Made by a program: the position numbers and the translations under genes | Assembly (NCBI RefSeq): GCF_003762905.1 | Contig: NZ_RJKS01000001.1 | Coordinates: forward strand, 248,001-312,000 | Source of the DNA: Curtobacterium sp. ZW137 | GTDB lineage: Bacteria; Actinomycetota; Actinomycetes; Actinomycetales; Microbacteriaceae | DNA: 64,000 nt | Reading direction: 5' to 3' | Shown here: piece after piece, positions 35,048-46,346 of the stretch | Position numbering within the stretch: the stretch's first letter is position 1 | Layout: every line of letters starts with the position of its first letter | Notes under the pieces: generated by a model | What the model saw: the letters and a program-made list of their open reading frames with translations, nothing else | The model's database searches: none | Told to the model about the DNA's origin: nothing

Positions 35048-35389
35048 ATGAGCAGCGTCTTCTCGAAGATCATCGCGCGGGAGATCCCGGCCACCATCGT
35101 GACCGAGGACGACCGCGTCATCGCGTTCGAGGACATCGCGCCCAAGGCCCCCGTGCACGTGCTCGTCGTCCCCAAGACCGAGGACTACGCCAACGTGACC
35201 GAACTCGCCGCGGGTGACCCGGACCTCCTCGCCCACATCGTGACCACCGCGCAGCGCATCGCCGACGAGCGCTCCGGCGGGCAGTACCGTCTCGTCTTCA
35301 ACACCGGCGAGACCGTCGGACAGACCGTGTTCCACGTGCACGCGCACGTACTCGCAGGCGACCTGCAGGAAGGCACCCTTGCCAGCTGA
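35048..35389 (+). CDS. HIT family nucleotide hydrolase (HinT-like)
   Basis: 113 residues. The histidine triad is VFHVHAHVLAG (HVHAH) near residue 97, with MSSVFSKIIAREIPATIV at the start, typical of HinT. These enzymes hydrolyse adenosine phosphoramidates and lysyl-AMP. The start at ATG 35048 is set by the -10 just upstream. It overlaps the phoH start by 11 bases. Confidence 0.93.
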   Translation: MSSVFSKIIAREIPATIVTEDDRVIAFEDIAPKAPVHVLVVPKTEDYANVTELAAGDPDLLAHIVTTAQRIADERSGGQYRLVFNTGETVGQTVFHVHAHVLAGDLQEGTLAS

Positions 35390-36509
35390 CGACACCGCAC
35401 ACCCCGAGCCCGAAGCCGTCTCGGAACTCAGCGTCGACGGGATCGCGATGGTCCAGCTCCTCGGCCCCCAGGACCGGCTGCTGAAGACCGTCGAACGCCA
35501 GTACCCGGGCGTCCGCGTCCTGGTCCGTGGCAACGAGGTCACCCTCACCGGGCCGGAGCGCGACGTCGCCCGTGCCCGCGCGCTCGTCGACGAGCTCGTC
35601 GGCATGGTCAAGCGCGGCCAGGACATCGGCCAGGGCGACATCCCGACCTCCGCCCGGATCATCGACGAGGAACGCAGTCCCTCCGACGTGTTCGGCACGC
35701 CCATCGTCTCGAGCCGCGGCAAGTCCGTGCGCCCGAAGACCGACGGACAGCGGCGCTACGTCGACGCCATCGACGAGAACACCATCACGTTCGGCATCGG
35801 TCCCGCCGGTACCGGCAAGACGTACCTGGCGATGGCGAAGGCCGTGCAGGCACTGCAGCGGCGCGAGGTCACCCGGATCATCCTGACCCGCCCCGCGGTC
35901 GAAGCGGGGGAGCGCCTCGGGTTCCTGCCCGGCACGCTCACCGACAAGATCGACCCGTACCTCCGACCGCTGTACGACGCGCTCAACGAGATGATGGACC
36001 CGGAGCTGGTCCCGAAGCTCCTCGCCGCCGGCACGGTCGAGGTGGCACCGCTCGCGTACATGCGCGGCCGGACGCTCAACGACTCGTTCGTGGTCCTCGA
36101 CGAAGCGCAGAACACCACGCCCGAGCAGATGAAGATGTTCCTGACGCGTCTGGGCTTCGGCTCGAAGATGGTCGTCACGGGCGACATCACCCAGGTCGAC
36201 CTGCCCGGCAACGTCTCGGGCCTGCGGATCGTCACGCAGATCCTGTTCGAGGTGGACGACATCCACTTCGCCCGCCTGGGCAGCGAGGACGTCGTGCGGC
36301 ACACGCTCGTCGGCCGCATCGTCGACGCGTACACGGTCTACGACGAACAGCGGCTCGCCGAGCAGGCCGGGCACCGCCCCGGTGGTCGCGGCACCGCCCC
36401 GACGCCGAACCCCGCCGGCGCGAACCGTGCCGAGCGTCGTGGTCGCCCGCCGCAGGACCGCCAGCACAGCCCGTACCCCCAGAACGACCCCCGAGGAGGA
36501 ACCCGGTGA
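35379..36509 (+). CDS. phoH: PhoH family ATPase
   Basis: 376-residue P-loop ATPase with Walker [12 protein letters not shown] near residue 142 and Walker [16 protein letters not shown]. It is thought to act in RNA metabolism and sits beside ybeY in most bacteria. It begins at TTG 35379, with AGGAAGG at 35367-35373, inside the end of the HIT gene. The C-terminal tail from about residue 335 is Pro/Gly/Arg-rich and probably disordered. Confidence 0.93.
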   Translation: MPADDTAHPEPEAVSELSVDGIAMVQLLGPQDRLLKTVERQYPGVRVLVRGNEVTLTGPERDVARARALVDELVGMVKRGQDIGQGDIPTSARIIDEERSPSDVFGTPIVSSRGKSVRPKTDGQRRYVDAIDENTITFGIGPAGTGKTYLAMAKAVQALQRREVTRIILTRPAVEAGERLGFLPGTLTDKIDPYLRPLYDALNEMMDPELVPKLLAAGTVEVAPLAYMRGRTLNDSFVVLDEAQNTTPEQMKMFLTRLGFGSKMVVTGDITQVDLPGNVSGLRIVTQILFEVDDIHFARLGSEDVVRHTLVGRIVDAYTVYDEQRLAEQAGHRPGGRGTAPTPNPAGANRAERRGRPPQDRQHSPYPQNDPRGGTR

Positions 36510-36967
36510 GCATCGAGCTCAACAACGAGTCCGGTGTGGACATCGACGACGACGCGGTGCAGCGGCTCGCGGCCTTCGCGCTCGACGCGATGCACGTGCA
36601 CGCGGACGCCGAGCTCGCGATCGTGCTCGTCGACGAGGGGGCGATGGAGCAGCTGCACGTCCGGTGGATGGACGAGCCCGGCCCCACGGACGTGCTGAGC
36701 TTCCCGATGGACGAGCTCCGCCCCGGGACCGAGGACGAGCCGACGCCGGCCGGGCTCCTCGGCGACATCGTGCTCTGCCCGCAGGTCGCCGAGGCCCAGG
36801 CGAAGACCGCTGGGCACTCGACGACCGACGAGCTCCTGCTGCTCACCTGCCACGGCATCCTCCACCTCCTCGGCTTCGACCACGCCGAGCCGGAGGAGAA
36901 GGCCGAGATGTTCGGGCTGCAGGGGGAGATCCTGACAGCCTTCGCCGCGCAGCGCCGGGGGCGGTGA
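36506..36967 (+). CDS. ybeY: Endoribonuclease YbeY
   Basis: 153 residues. The metal-binding motif [11 protein letters not shown] (three His) lies at about residues 115-125. YbeY is a zinc-dependent RNase for 16S rRNA 3'-end maturation and quality control. GTG 36506 overlaps the phoH stop by 4 nt and has GAGGAGGAAC upstream. Next gene overlaps by 4 nt. Confidence 0.95.
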   Translation: MSIELNNESGVDIDDDAVQRLAAFALDAMHVHADAELAIVLVDEGAMEQLHVRWMDEPGPTDVLSFPMDELRPGTEDEPTPAGLLGDIVLCPQVAEAQAKTAGHSTTDELLLLTCHGILHLLGFDHAEPEEKAEMFGLQGEILTAFAAQRRGR

Positions 36968-38295
36968 CCGCAGTGCTGCTCGTCGCCGTCCTGCTCGCGG
37001 TGGCGTTCGTGCTCGTCGTCCTCGGCGGGCTCCTCGCCGCGTCGGACGCCGCGCTCGGGGTGCTCTCGCGCGCGGACCTCGACGACATCGCCCGCGGCAG
37101 CAAGCGCCGCCGGGCCATCGAGGCGATCGCTGACGACGTCGGCGCCCACGTCAACGCGCTGAACTTCTTCCGCGTGCTCGCCGAGACCGCGGCGGCCGTG
37201 CTCGTCACGATCGCGCTCTTCTCGGTGCTCGACACCTGGTGGCTGGCGCTCATCGTCTCCGCGGCGATCATGACCGCCGTCTCGTTCGTGCTCGTCGGGT
37301 CCAGCCCGCGGAGCGTCGGGCGCGCGCACGCCGACCGGCTCGTCGCGGTCACCGGCGGGCTCGTGCACGCCGTCCGCATCGTGCTCGGGCCGCTCGCCGG
37401 CCTCCTGGTGCTCATCGGCGACCGGGTGACCCCCGGCCGGAACGGCAGCACGTCGAGCGTCTCCAGCGAGGAGCAGCTGCTCTCCCTGGTCGACGAGGCG
37501 ACCGAGAGCAACGTGCTCGAGGACGAGGACCGAGAGCTCATCCACTCGGTGTTCGAGTTCAGCGACACCCTGGTGCGCGAGGTCATGGTGCCCCGGACCG
37601 ACATGGTCACCGCGGACGCCACCGACACCCTCGCCGCGGTGATGGAGCAGTTCCTCGCCGCCGGCGTCTCCCGGATGCCGGTCACCGGGCGGGACAGCGA
37701 CGACGTCCTCGGCGTCGTGTACCTCCGCGACCTCGCCAGGGCCCTCTACGAGAGCACCGACGCCGGCGGCCGCCCCGTCACCTCGTTGCTCCGCGTCGCC
37801 GAGTTCGTCCCGGAGTCCAAGCACGCCGACGAGACCCTCCGGCACATGCAGGCCGCGAAGAACCACCTCGTCCTGGTCGTCGACGAGTACGGCGGGGTCG
37901 CCGGGCTCGTCACCATGGAAGACCTCATCGAAGAACTCGTCGGCGACATCTCCGACGAGTACGACCGCACCGTCATCGACCGCGTCGACCTCGGCGGCGG
38001 CGTCTGGCGGGTCTCCGCCCGGATGCCGATCGACGACCTCGGCGACCTGTTCGGCATCGACCTCGACGACGACGACGTCGACACCGCCGGGGGCCTCCTC
38101 ACGAAGGAACTCGGCCACCTGGCCACCGCGGGCGAGTCCGTGACCGTGTCCGGCGTCGTGCTGACGGCCGACCGCGTCGAGGGCAAGCGCCGCCACCTCA
38201 TCTCCGTGCTCGCCGAACGCACCGACGCCCTCGCCGGCGCGGAGCAGGCGTTCGACGACACCGCATCCACCACGACGGGAACCACGCACCCATGA
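36964..38295 (+). CDS. Hemolysin/CorC-family CBS-domain membrane protein
   Basis: 443 residues. An N-terminal DUF21/CNNM membrane domain with about three to four helices (residues 1-150), a paired CBS module (about 190-320, with [11 protein letters not shown] and [22 protein letters not shown]), then a C-terminal CorC_HlyC domain. The CNNM family moves or senses Mg2+ and related ions; the name hemolysin is historical. Position between ybeY and era is standard in actinobacteria. It overlaps both neighbours by 4 nt. Confidence 0.9.
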   Translation: MTAVLLVAVLLAVAFVLVVLGGLLAASDAALGVLSRADLDDIARGSKRRRAIEAIADDVGAHVNALNFFRVLAETAAAVLVTIALFSVLDTWWLALIVSAAIMTAVSFVLVGSSPRSVGRAHADRLVAVTGGLVHAVRIVLGPLAGLLVLIGDRVTPGRNGSTSSVSSEEQLLSLVDEATESNVLEDEDRELIHSVFEFSDTLVREVMVPRTDMVTADATDTLAAVMEQFLAAGVSRMPVTGRDSDDVLGVVYLRDLARALYESTDAGGRPVTSLLRVAEFVPESKHADETLRHMQAAKNHLVLVVDEYGGVAGLVTMEDLIEELVGDISDEYDRTVIDRVDLGGGVWRVSARMPIDDLGDLFGIDLDDDDVDTAGGLLTKELGHLATAGESVTVSGVVLTADRVEGKRRHLISVLAERTDALAGAEQAFDDTASTTTGTTHP

Positions 38296-39212
38296 CCGAC
38301 ACCTCCGCCACACCGTTCCGAGCCGGGTTCGTCTCGTTCGTCGGCCGCCCGAACGTCGGCAAGTCGACGCTCACCAACGCGCTGGTCGGCGAGAAGGTCG
38401 CGATCACCTCGTCGAAGCCGCAGACCACCCGCCGCGCGATCCGCGGCATCGTGCACCGCCCCGACGGGCAGGTCATCATCGTCGACACCCCCGGTGTGCA
38501 CCGACCGCGCACGTTGCTCGGCGAGCGGCTCAACGACCTCGTCCAGTCCACCCTGGGCGACGTCGACGTGATCGGCTTCTGCGTCCCGGCGAACGAGCCG
38601 ATCGGGCCGGGCGACCGGTTCATCAACGAGACGCTCGACCACTTCCCGCGCGCGAAGAAGATCGCGATCGTCACGAAGGTCGACCGTGCCGGCAAGGAGA
38701 AGATCGCCGAGCAACTCCTCGCGGTGTCCGCGCTCCGCGAGTGGGACGCGATCGTGCCGACGTCAGGGACGCAGGGCACGCAGCTGGAGGCCCTGCTCAC
38801 GGAGATCACCGCGCTCCTGCCCGAGTCGCCCGCGCTCTACGGCGCCGAGGCCGTCACCGAGGAGACGAACGAGGAGCGGATCTCCGAGCTGATCCGCGAG
38901 GCCGCGCTCGAGGGTGTGCGCGACGAGCTCCCGCACTCGCTCGCCGTCACGATCGAGGACATGGTCGAGCCGGACCCCGACGACGACCCGAACGGGCCGC
39001 TGCGGATCTTCGCGAACCTGTTCGTCGAGCGTGACAGCCAGAAGTCGATCGTGATCGGGCACAAGGGCGAGCGTCTCAAGGACGTCGGGACCCGGGCGCG
39101 TGCGGAGATCGAAGCGCTCCTCGGCGGCCGGCACGTCTACCTGAACATCCGGGTCAAGGTCGCGAAGGAGTGGCAGCGCGACCCGAAGCAGCTCGGGCGG
39201 CTCGGGTTCTGA
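38292..39212 (+). CDS. era: GTPase Era
   Basis: 306 residues. G1 GRPNVGKST near residue 18, G3 DTPGVH, G4 TKVD, then a KH domain (residues about 205-290, with GHKGERLKDVGTRAR) that binds the 3' end of 16S rRNA. Era assists 30S assembly. ATG 38292 overlaps the previous stop. Last gene of the operon hrcA to era, or of a sub-operon beginning at the HIT gene. Confidence 0.96.
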   Translation: MTDTSATPFRAGFVSFVGRPNVGKSTLTNALVGEKVAITSSKPQTTRRAIRGIVHRPDGQVIIVDTPGVHRPRTLLGERLNDLVQSTLGDVDVIGFCVPANEPIGPGDRFINETLDHFPRAKKIAIVTKVDRAGKEKIAEQLLAVSALREWDAIVPTSGTQGTQLEALLTEITALLPESPALYGAEAVTEETNEERISELIREAALEGVRDELPHSLAVTIEDMVEPDPDDDPNGPLRIFANLFVERDSQKSIVIGHKGERLKDVGTRARAEIEALLGGRHVYLNIRVKVAKEWQRDPKQLGRLGF

Positions 39213-39264
39213 CCGAACGGGCCGGGTCATTCCGCGGACTGACGCGCTCGTGAGCCGGCGGTCG

Positions 39265-39270
39265 TACCGT
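39265..39270 (+). promoter_or_regulatory. -10 of the histidine kinase gene (leaderless)
   Basis: TACCGT ending 6 bases before GTG 39277. Confidence 0.5.
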
Positions 39271-39276
39271 GGACGG

Positions 39277-40515
39277 GTGTTCCGTCCCATGCTGCGCAGT
39301 CAGGTCACCGTCGACATCGTCGTCGCCGGTGTCCTCGGCGCCCTCGTCGCGATCACGTCCACGCGCGGCATCGACGGCCCGGTCGCCTACCTGACCGTCC
39401 TCGGCATGACCGTCGCGCTGGCCTTCCGGCGACTCTCACCGGGCCTGGCCCTCGCGATCGCCTGGGCGGCCGCCGTCTTCCAGATGGCGACGATGCAGCA
39501 GCCGGACCTGTCCGACGTGTTCATCGCCGGGGTCCTGTACACGACGAGCGCGTACGGCAGCCGGCGGATCCGGATTGCCGGGCTCGTCTCGGCGATCGGC
39601 GGTGCCGTCGTCGCCGCCGCGTACGTCGGCCTGCAGGACTACGCCACCCGGTCCCACGAACAGACGATCTCCGGCCCGGTGGTCGAGTCCTCGCAGCTCG
39701 CGCTCGGGTCGCTCGTCGTCATCCTGGCGATCCTGCTCCTGCCCTGGCTCGGCGGCGTCGTCGCACGGACCCGGCAGACCGCGCGGATGAGCCGGGAAGC
39801 CCAGCTGCTCGCCGAACGCGATGCCGCCCGCGCCGACCGCGCGGTGGCCGTCGAGCAGGAGCGCGTCCGGATCGCCCGGGACATGCACGACATCGTGGCG
39901 CACTCGCTCGCCGTGGTCATCGCCCAGGCCGACGGCGCCCGGTACGCGCTCCGGGCCGACCCGGCCGTCGCCGACCAGGCGCTCGGCACGATCTCGACCA
40001 CCGCCCGCCGCGCCCTCGGTGACGTCCGGGAACTCCTCGGCGCGCTCCGCCACGAGCAGGGCACCGCGCCGACGCCCGACATCGACGACATCGAGCAGCT
40101 CGTCGGGGAGATGCGCGACGTCGGCCTCGACGTGCAGGTCGAGCGTCGCGGAGACGCGTCGGGGCTGCCGACGACCACGCAGCTCGCCGTGTATCGGATC
40201 GTGCAGGAGAGCCTGACGAACGCGTACAAGCACGGTGAGCACGGCACCCCGGTGCGCACCATCCTCACCTACCGCCCGGACACCGTCGAGATCGACGTGG
40301 TCAACCGGCGCGCCGACCACGGTCGTTCCGGGCCGGGTACCGGGCACGGGCTCGTCGGCATGCGGGAGCGTGCCACGATCTCCGGTGGGAGCATGACCGC
40401 CGGCCCCCGCGGCGCCGACTTCGCCGTCGCCGTCCGGATCCCGGCACACCCGGCCAGCGGGCAGATGCCCCGCGGGCTCGTCACCTCGACCGACCAGGAG
40501 CGCACCGCACGATGA
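39277..40515 (+). CDS. Two-component sensor histidine kinase (NarL-type partner)
   Basis: 412 residues from GTG 39277. About five hydrophobic segments in residues 1-165, then a HisKA_3 dimerisation domain with the phosphoacceptor H204 in IARDMHDIVAHSL, and a HATPase_c domain (TNAYKHG, GHGLVGMRER). It lacks an extracellular sensing domain, like intramembrane-sensing kinases of actinobacteria that respond to membrane or envelope stress. Co-transcribed with the response regulator and probably tied to the ABC transporter genes that follow. Confidence 0.92.
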   Translation: MFRPMLRSQVTVDIVVAGVLGALVAITSTRGIDGPVAYLTVLGMTVALAFRRLSPGLALAIAWAAAVFQMATMQQPDLSDVFIAGVLYTTSAYGSRRIRIAGLVSAIGGAVVAAAYVGLQDYATRSHEQTISGPVVESSQLALGSLVVILAILLLPWLGGVVARTRQTARMSREAQLLAERDAARADRAVAVEQERVRIARDMHDIVAHSLAVVIAQADGARYALRADPAVADQALGTISTTARRALGDVRELLGALRHEQGTAPTPDIDDIEQLVGEMRDVGLDVQVERRGDASGLPTTTQLAVYRIVQESLTNAYKHGEHGTPVRTILTYRPDTVEIDVVNRRADHGRSGPGTGHGLVGMRERATISGGSMTAGPRGADFAVAVRIPAHPASGQMPRGLVTSTDQERTAR

Positions 40516-41183
40516 CCGAGAACCCCATCCGCGTCGCACTCGTGGACGACCAGGCACTGTTCCGGACCGGCATCCGGATGCTCATCGACTCGCAGCCGGA
40601 CCTGCGCTTCGTGGGTGAGGCCGGCAACGGCGCCGAAGGGGTCGAACTCGTCCGCCGGGGCCGACCCGACGTCGTGCTCATGGACGTCCGGATGCCCGTG
40701 ATGGACGGGATCACCGCGACGGCGCAGATCGTCGAGGACGCCGGGACCGACGGGGCGAAGGTGCTCGTGCTCACCACGTTCGACTTCGACGAGGCGGCGG
40801 CGAAGGCCATCCGCGCCGGTGCGAGCGGCTTCGTGCTGAAGGACGCCGACCCGGAGTTCCTGCTCGCGGCGATCCGGACCGTGCACGCGGGCACCGCGGT
40901 GTTCGCGGCGTCGGCGACACGCGAGCTCCTCCGTCGGTACGACGACTCCGCCGAGCGTGCCGCGAACGTGCCCGCGGCCGTCGACGACCTGACGCCGCGG
41001 GAGCGGGAGATCTTCGACCTGGCGGCGCGGGGGTTCAGCAACAGCGAGATCGCGCAGCACGAGTACGTCAGCGAGGCCACGGTGAAGACCCACATCTCCC
41101 GGGTGCTCACCAAGCTCGGGCTGCGGGACCGGGTGCGGCTCGTCGTGTTCGCACACGAGCACGGGCTCGTCACGCGGGACTGA
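40512..41183 (+). CDS. LuxR/NarL family response regulator
   Basis: 223 residues. A receiver domain with phosphoacceptor D58 (VLMDVRMPVMDG), conserved Thr and Lys (VLTTFDFDEAAAKAIRAGASGFVLKDA), and a C-terminal helix-turn-helix (LTPREREIFDLAARGFSNSEIA). Overlaps the kinase stop by 4 nt. By context it may control the adjacent ABC transporter, as similar pairs do in actinobacteria. Confidence 0.93.
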   Translation: MTENPIRVALVDDQALFRTGIRMLIDSQPDLRFVGEAGNGAEGVELVRRGRPDVVLMDVRMPVMDGITATAQIVEDAGTDGAKVLVLTTFDFDEAAAKAIRAGASGFVLKDADPEFLLAAIRTVHAGTAVFAASATRELLRRYDDSAERAANVPAAVDDLTPREREIFDLAARGFSNSEIAQHEYVSEATVKTHISRVLTKLGLRDRVRLVVFAHEHGLVTRD

Positions 41184-41190
41184 GCGCTCC

Positions 41191-41218
41191 CGTCCGGCGT
41201 CTGGCGTCCGGCGTCCGG
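41191..41218. repeat. Heptanucleotide array (four units)
   Basis: CGTCCGG, CGTCTGG, CGTCCGG, CGTCCGG starting 8 bp after the response-regulator stop. The unit is close to that of the long array at 43561-43800. Confidence 0.65.
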
Positions 41219-41312
41219 GGTCATCCTGCCGGATGACGTGTCGGCCGGCATGTGAGCCGATCGATCCATCCACAGGAGCCGACGGACCGACGCGGGACGT
41301 GCCTCCCGAGCG

Positions 41313-41318
41313 TCATGG
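41313..41318 (+). promoter_or_regulatory. Putative -10 of the ABC transporter pair
   Basis: CATGGT ending 7 bases before ATG 41326; weak match to TANNNT but consistent with the leaderless pattern of the neighbours. A palindrome GTCATCCTGCCGGATGAC (41220-41237) lies upstream and might bind the adjacent response regulator. Confidence 0.3.
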
Positions 41319-41325
41319 TGGACAC

Positions 41326-42078
41326 ATGACCACCAGCCACGCTCCGATCATCCGACTCGACCACGTGTCCAAGCACTACGGCGACGCCGCGCGCCGGGTC
41401 ACGGCGCTCGACGACGTCAGCGTCGACATCGGCGCCGGCGAGTTCACCGCGGTGATGGGACCGTCCGGGTCGGGCAAGTCGACGCTCATGCACGTCGCCG
41501 CCGGGCTCGATGCGGTGTCCGCCGGGCGGATCCAGATCGACGGGGTCGACATCACCCAGCTCGGCGACAAGGACCTCACCGAGCTCCGTCGCCGGCGGCT
41601 CGGGTTCGTGTTCCAGTCGTTCAACCTCGTGCCGACGCTCGACGTCAGCGAGAACATCCGGCTGCCGTTCCTGCTCGGCGGCCACAAGCCCTCGCGGGAA
41701 GAAGCGGCGTGGATCGACCGGCTCGTCGAGATGCTCGGTCTCGGGAACCGCCTCGGGCACCGGCCGCACCAGCTCTCCGGCGGCCAGCAGCAGCGGGTCG
41801 CGATCGCCCGCGCGCTGGCGTCCCGGCCGGCGGTCGTCGTGGCCGACGAGCCGACCGGCGCGCTCGACTCCCGGACCGGCCGTGACGTGCTCGCGATCCT
41901 CCGCGGGGCCGTGGCCGAGTGGGGCCAGAGCGTCGTGATGGTCACGCACGACCCGGTCGCCGCCGCCAACGCCGACCGCATCCTGTTCCTCGCCGACGGG
42001 CGGATCGTGGGGGACCGCCCGGCGATGAGCGCGGCGGACATCTCCACCACGATGCTGGGGATGGAGGCCGCAGCGTGA
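41326..42078 (+). CDS. ABC transporter ATP-binding protein (MacB/LolD-like)
   Basis: 250 residues. Walker A GPSGSGKST, signature LSGGQQQR and Walker B VVVADEPTGALD place it in the MacB/LolD/BceA class, which pairs with FtsX-type permeases and often exports or removes antimicrobial compounds. ATG 41326 is set by the context and by the lack of conservation upstream. It overlaps the permease by 4 nt. Confidence 0.92.
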   Translation: MTTSHAPIIRLDHVSKHYGDAARRVTALDDVSVDIGAGEFTAVMGPSGSGKSTLMHVAAGLDAVSAGRIQIDGVDITQLGDKDLTELRRRRLGFVFQSFNLVPTLDVSENIRLPFLLGGHKPSREEAAWIDRLVEMLGLGNRLGHRPHQLSGGQQQRVAIARALASRPAVVVADEPTGALDSRTGRDVLAILRGAVAEWGQSVVMVTHDPVAAANADRILFLADGRIVGDRPAMSAADISTTMLGMEAAA

Positions 42079-43472
42079 ACACCGTCAAGGAGTTCAGCCC
42101 GACGATCCTGGTCGCGGCGCTCGGCACCACCTTCGGATCGGCACTCGTCATCGCGCCAGGCATCGTGACCGAAGCGCTCACCGCCGCCGGGTTCGCGGAC
42201 CTCGGGCCGGTGAAGTCGATCCTCGACGTCATCGGCTGGCTGTTCCTCGGCATCGCGCTCTACGTCGGGGCGATCGTCACGGCGAACACCTGCGCGACGC
42301 TCATCGCCGGGCAGACGCGGATCATCGCGCTGCAGCGGCTGGTCGGGGCCACCGGGGCGACCCTCCGTGCCCGCATCGTCCGGGCGGGGCTCGTCGTCGG
42401 GGTCCTCGGCGGGCTGGTCGGGGCCGTCGTCGGCACCGGGCTGACCGCGCTCTTCGTCGCGGTGCTCCGGGGCAACGGGTTCCTGCCGGACACCACCTAC
42501 ACGCTCGTGCCGTGGCAGCTCGTGCTCCCGGTCGTCGCGGTCGTCCTCGCCACCTGGGGTGCCTTCGGCGTCGGCTCCCGCCGGGTGCTGACGGTCACCC
42601 CGCTCGAAGCGCTGTCCTCCAGCGTCGAGCCGAGCCACGACGACGTCCGCTCCGGCACCGCGCGGAAGGTCTGGGCGATCCTGCTCATGGCCGGCGGCGG
42701 CGCGCTCATGCTCCTCGGGCTGGTGCTCAGCACCGTCACGCCGATCGCCGTGCTGCCGGCAGCGCTCGGCGGCTTCGTGTCCTTCGCCGGGGTCTCCGTC
42801 GGCGCCACGATCGTGATGCCGCCCGTGCTCGCGCTGATCGGGCGGATCGGCGCGAAGGACCCGGTCGTGCTGCTCGCGGGCCGCAACGCGATGCGGGCGC
42901 CCGGGCGCTCGTCGCGGGCGACCATCGGGCTCGTCATCGGCGTCACACTGCTCGTCACCTTCGCCGTCGCGCTCGGGATGATGCAGCACGTGCTCGAAGC
43001 GCAGCTCCGCGGGCAGCTCCAGGGCGGCAGCCCCGAGCAGCTCCAGGGTATGCGGGACTTCTTCGTGCAGGTCAACGGCGTCGTCAGCGTGATCGTCGGG
43101 TTCTCCGCCGTGATCGCCGCCGTGGGGGTCGTGAACGCGCTGGCGCTCGGGGTGCTCCAGCGCCGGCGGGAGCTCGGGCTGCTCCGGGTCCTCGGACTCA
43201 CCGGTGCACAGGTCCGACGGATGATCATCACCGAGGCCGTCCAGATGGTCGTCGCGGCGGTGCTCACCGGACTCGTCCTCGGCACGTTCTACGGCTGGGT
43301 CGGTGGACAGACGCTCCTCGGGTCGCTCGGGTCGCCAGGTGCACCGGTGCTGCCGCCGATGACCATCGTCATCGTGGTGGCGGGCGCGCTGGTGCTCGCC
43401 GTGGCCGCGACGGTCGCTCCCGTGCGGCGCGCGATGCGCGTGCCCCCGACCGAGGCGCTCGCGGTCGACTGA
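42075..43472 (+). CDS. FtsX-like ABC transporter permease
   Basis: 465 residues with about eight hydrophobic segments and two FtsX-like permease modules (GATLRARIVRAGLVVG near residue 95, LRVLGLTGAQVRRMIITEAV near residue 370). It lacks the large periplasmic domain of MacB. With the ATPase and the two-component system upstream it resembles stress- or peptide-responsive export modules. GTG 42075 overlaps the previous stop. The terminator is at 43521. Confidence 0.9.
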   Translation: MNTVKEFSPTILVAALGTTFGSALVIAPGIVTEALTAAGFADLGPVKSILDVIGWLFLGIALYVGAIVTANTCATLIAGQTRIIALQRLVGATGATLRARIVRAGLVVGVLGGLVGAVVGTGLTALFVAVLRGNGFLPDTTYTLVPWQLVLPVVAVVLATWGAFGVGSRRVLTVTPLEALSSSVEPSHDDVRSGTARKVWAILLMAGGGALMLLGLVLSTVTPIAVLPAALGGFVSFAGVSVGATIVMPPVLALIGRIGAKDPVVLLAGRNAMRAPGRSSRATIGLVIGVTLLVTFAVALGMMQHVLEAQLRGQLQGGSPEQLQGMRDFFVQVNGVVSVIVGFSAVIAAVGVVNALALGVLQRRRELGLLRVLGLTGAQVRRMIITEAVQMVVAAVLTGLVLGTFYGWVGGQTLLGSLGSPGAPVLPPMTIVIVVAGALVLAVAATVAPVRRAMRVPPTEALAVD

Positions 43473-43520
43473 CCCGCGGCCTGTTGCGGGGCGGCCCGCG
43501 GCCACGGTCGCGACCACGTC

Positions 43521-43562
43521 CGGACGGGAGGCCCGGTGCCAGCTGGCACCGGGCCGCCCGTC
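43521..43562. terminator. Palindromic terminator after the ABC permease
   Basis: GGACGGGAGGCCCGGTGCCA and its near-perfect complement (one mismatch). Second copy of the 48-bp palindrome found at 3763-3810. The repeat array at 43561 begins directly at its right arm. Confidence 0.75.
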
Positions 43563-43800
43563 CGTCGTCCGTCCGCCGTCCGCCGTCCGCCGTCTGCCGT
43601 CCGTCGTCCGTCGTCCGTCGTCCGTCCGTCGTCCGTCTGCCGTCCGCCGTCCGCCGTCCGCCGTCTGCCGTCTGCCGTCCGCCGTCCGTCGTCCGTCGTC
43701 CGTCCGCCGTCTGCCGTCTGCCGTCTGCCGTCCGCCGTCCGTCGTCCGTCGTCCGTCGTCCGTCCGCCGTCCGCCCGTCGTCCGTCGTCCCCCGCCCGCC
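43561..43800. repeat. Long heptanucleotide tandem array (TCCGYCG)
   Basis: About 240 bp built from 7-bp units TCCGTCG, TCCGCCG and TCTGCCG in irregular order, with a few 4-bp interruptions. A period of 7 shifts the frame and so argues against coding. It appears to have grown out of the tail CCGTCCGTCG of the adjacent palindrome, which in the other copy (3801-3811) is not expanded. Confidence 0.85.
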
Positions 43801-43970
43801 GTCCGCCCGTCGGCCGGGTCGCTCGCGGTCGCGACACCCCGTCCGCGGACGCCGACCGGTCACGTTCCGTCGCTGAGGCGCGACCCGGGTGACGGAACGC
43901 GACCGGTCGGCGCGTGACTCGCGGGATGTCGTGACCGCTCGCGCGCGTCCGCCCGCCCGCCCGCACCATC

Positions 43971-46067
<2,097 letters not shown>

Positions 46068-46101
46068 CCAGCTGCTGGGTCGCGTGCACCGAACGCGACC
46101 A

Positions 46102-46150
46102 CGGCCGGGAGGCTCGGTGCGCGTCCGACGCGCGCCGAGCCTCCCGGCCG
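46102..46150 (+). terminator. Terminator of leuA
   Basis: CGGCCGGGAGGCTCGG pairs with CCGAGCCTCCCGGCCG, with further GCGCG pairing inside. It contains the same GGAGGCYCGG core as the terminators at 3763 and 43521. Confidence 0.8.
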
Positions 46151-46175
46151 GGCTGCGTTCCCACCTCCCAGCGTC

Positions 46176-46262
46176 GCGTTGGTGGGTGGTTTCGCGCGTA
46201 GGGGGTCGGAACTTCCGACCCCCTACGCGCGATTCGACTGCCCACGCGCGAAACAACCCACC
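46176..46262. repeat. Intergenic palindromic repeat, family B copy 2
   Basis: An 18-bp perfect inner stem (CGCGCGTAGGGGGTCGGA and its complement) plus an outer arm GGTGGGTGGTTTCGCGCG that pairs with CGCGCGAAACAACCCACC after a 13-nt asymmetric insert containing ATTCGACTGCCCA. Shares GTCGAANCGCGCGTAGG with the copy at 3843-3932. Confidence 0.65.
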
Positions 46263-46303
46263 ACCCACCACCCACCACCCACCCACCACCCACCCACCGC
46301 CCA
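46257..46303. repeat. Heptanucleotide array (CCCACCA)
   Basis: Units CCCACCA with some CCCA interruptions, starting at the right end of the family B palindrome and running to about 30 bp before the recO -10. Third heptad array in the window. Confidence 0.6.
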
Positions 46304-46334
46304 CTGCGCGGCACGCGGTGTCGGGGGACCGGGG

Positions 46335-46340
46335 GATACT
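46335..46340 (+). promoter_or_regulatory. -10 of recO (leaderless)
   Basis: GATACT ending 6 bases before ATG 46347, in a G-rich context. Confidence 0.5.
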
Positions 46341-46346
46341 GGGGGG

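Noticed and set aside
37000..38295. Virulence hemolysin annotation for the CBS-domain protein
   Set aside because: The DUF21-CBS-CorC architecture is that of ion transport/homeostasis proteins; the hemolysin name is historical.
43536..43892. A 118-codon plus-strand ORF rich in Pro, Ser, Arg and Val
   Set aside because: It is created by the heptanucleotide array, has no start context and no conserved content.
46257..46303. Possible CRISPR array from regularly spaced CCCACCA units
   Set aside because: Units are 7 bp with no spacers; simple tandem repeat. No cas gene is present.
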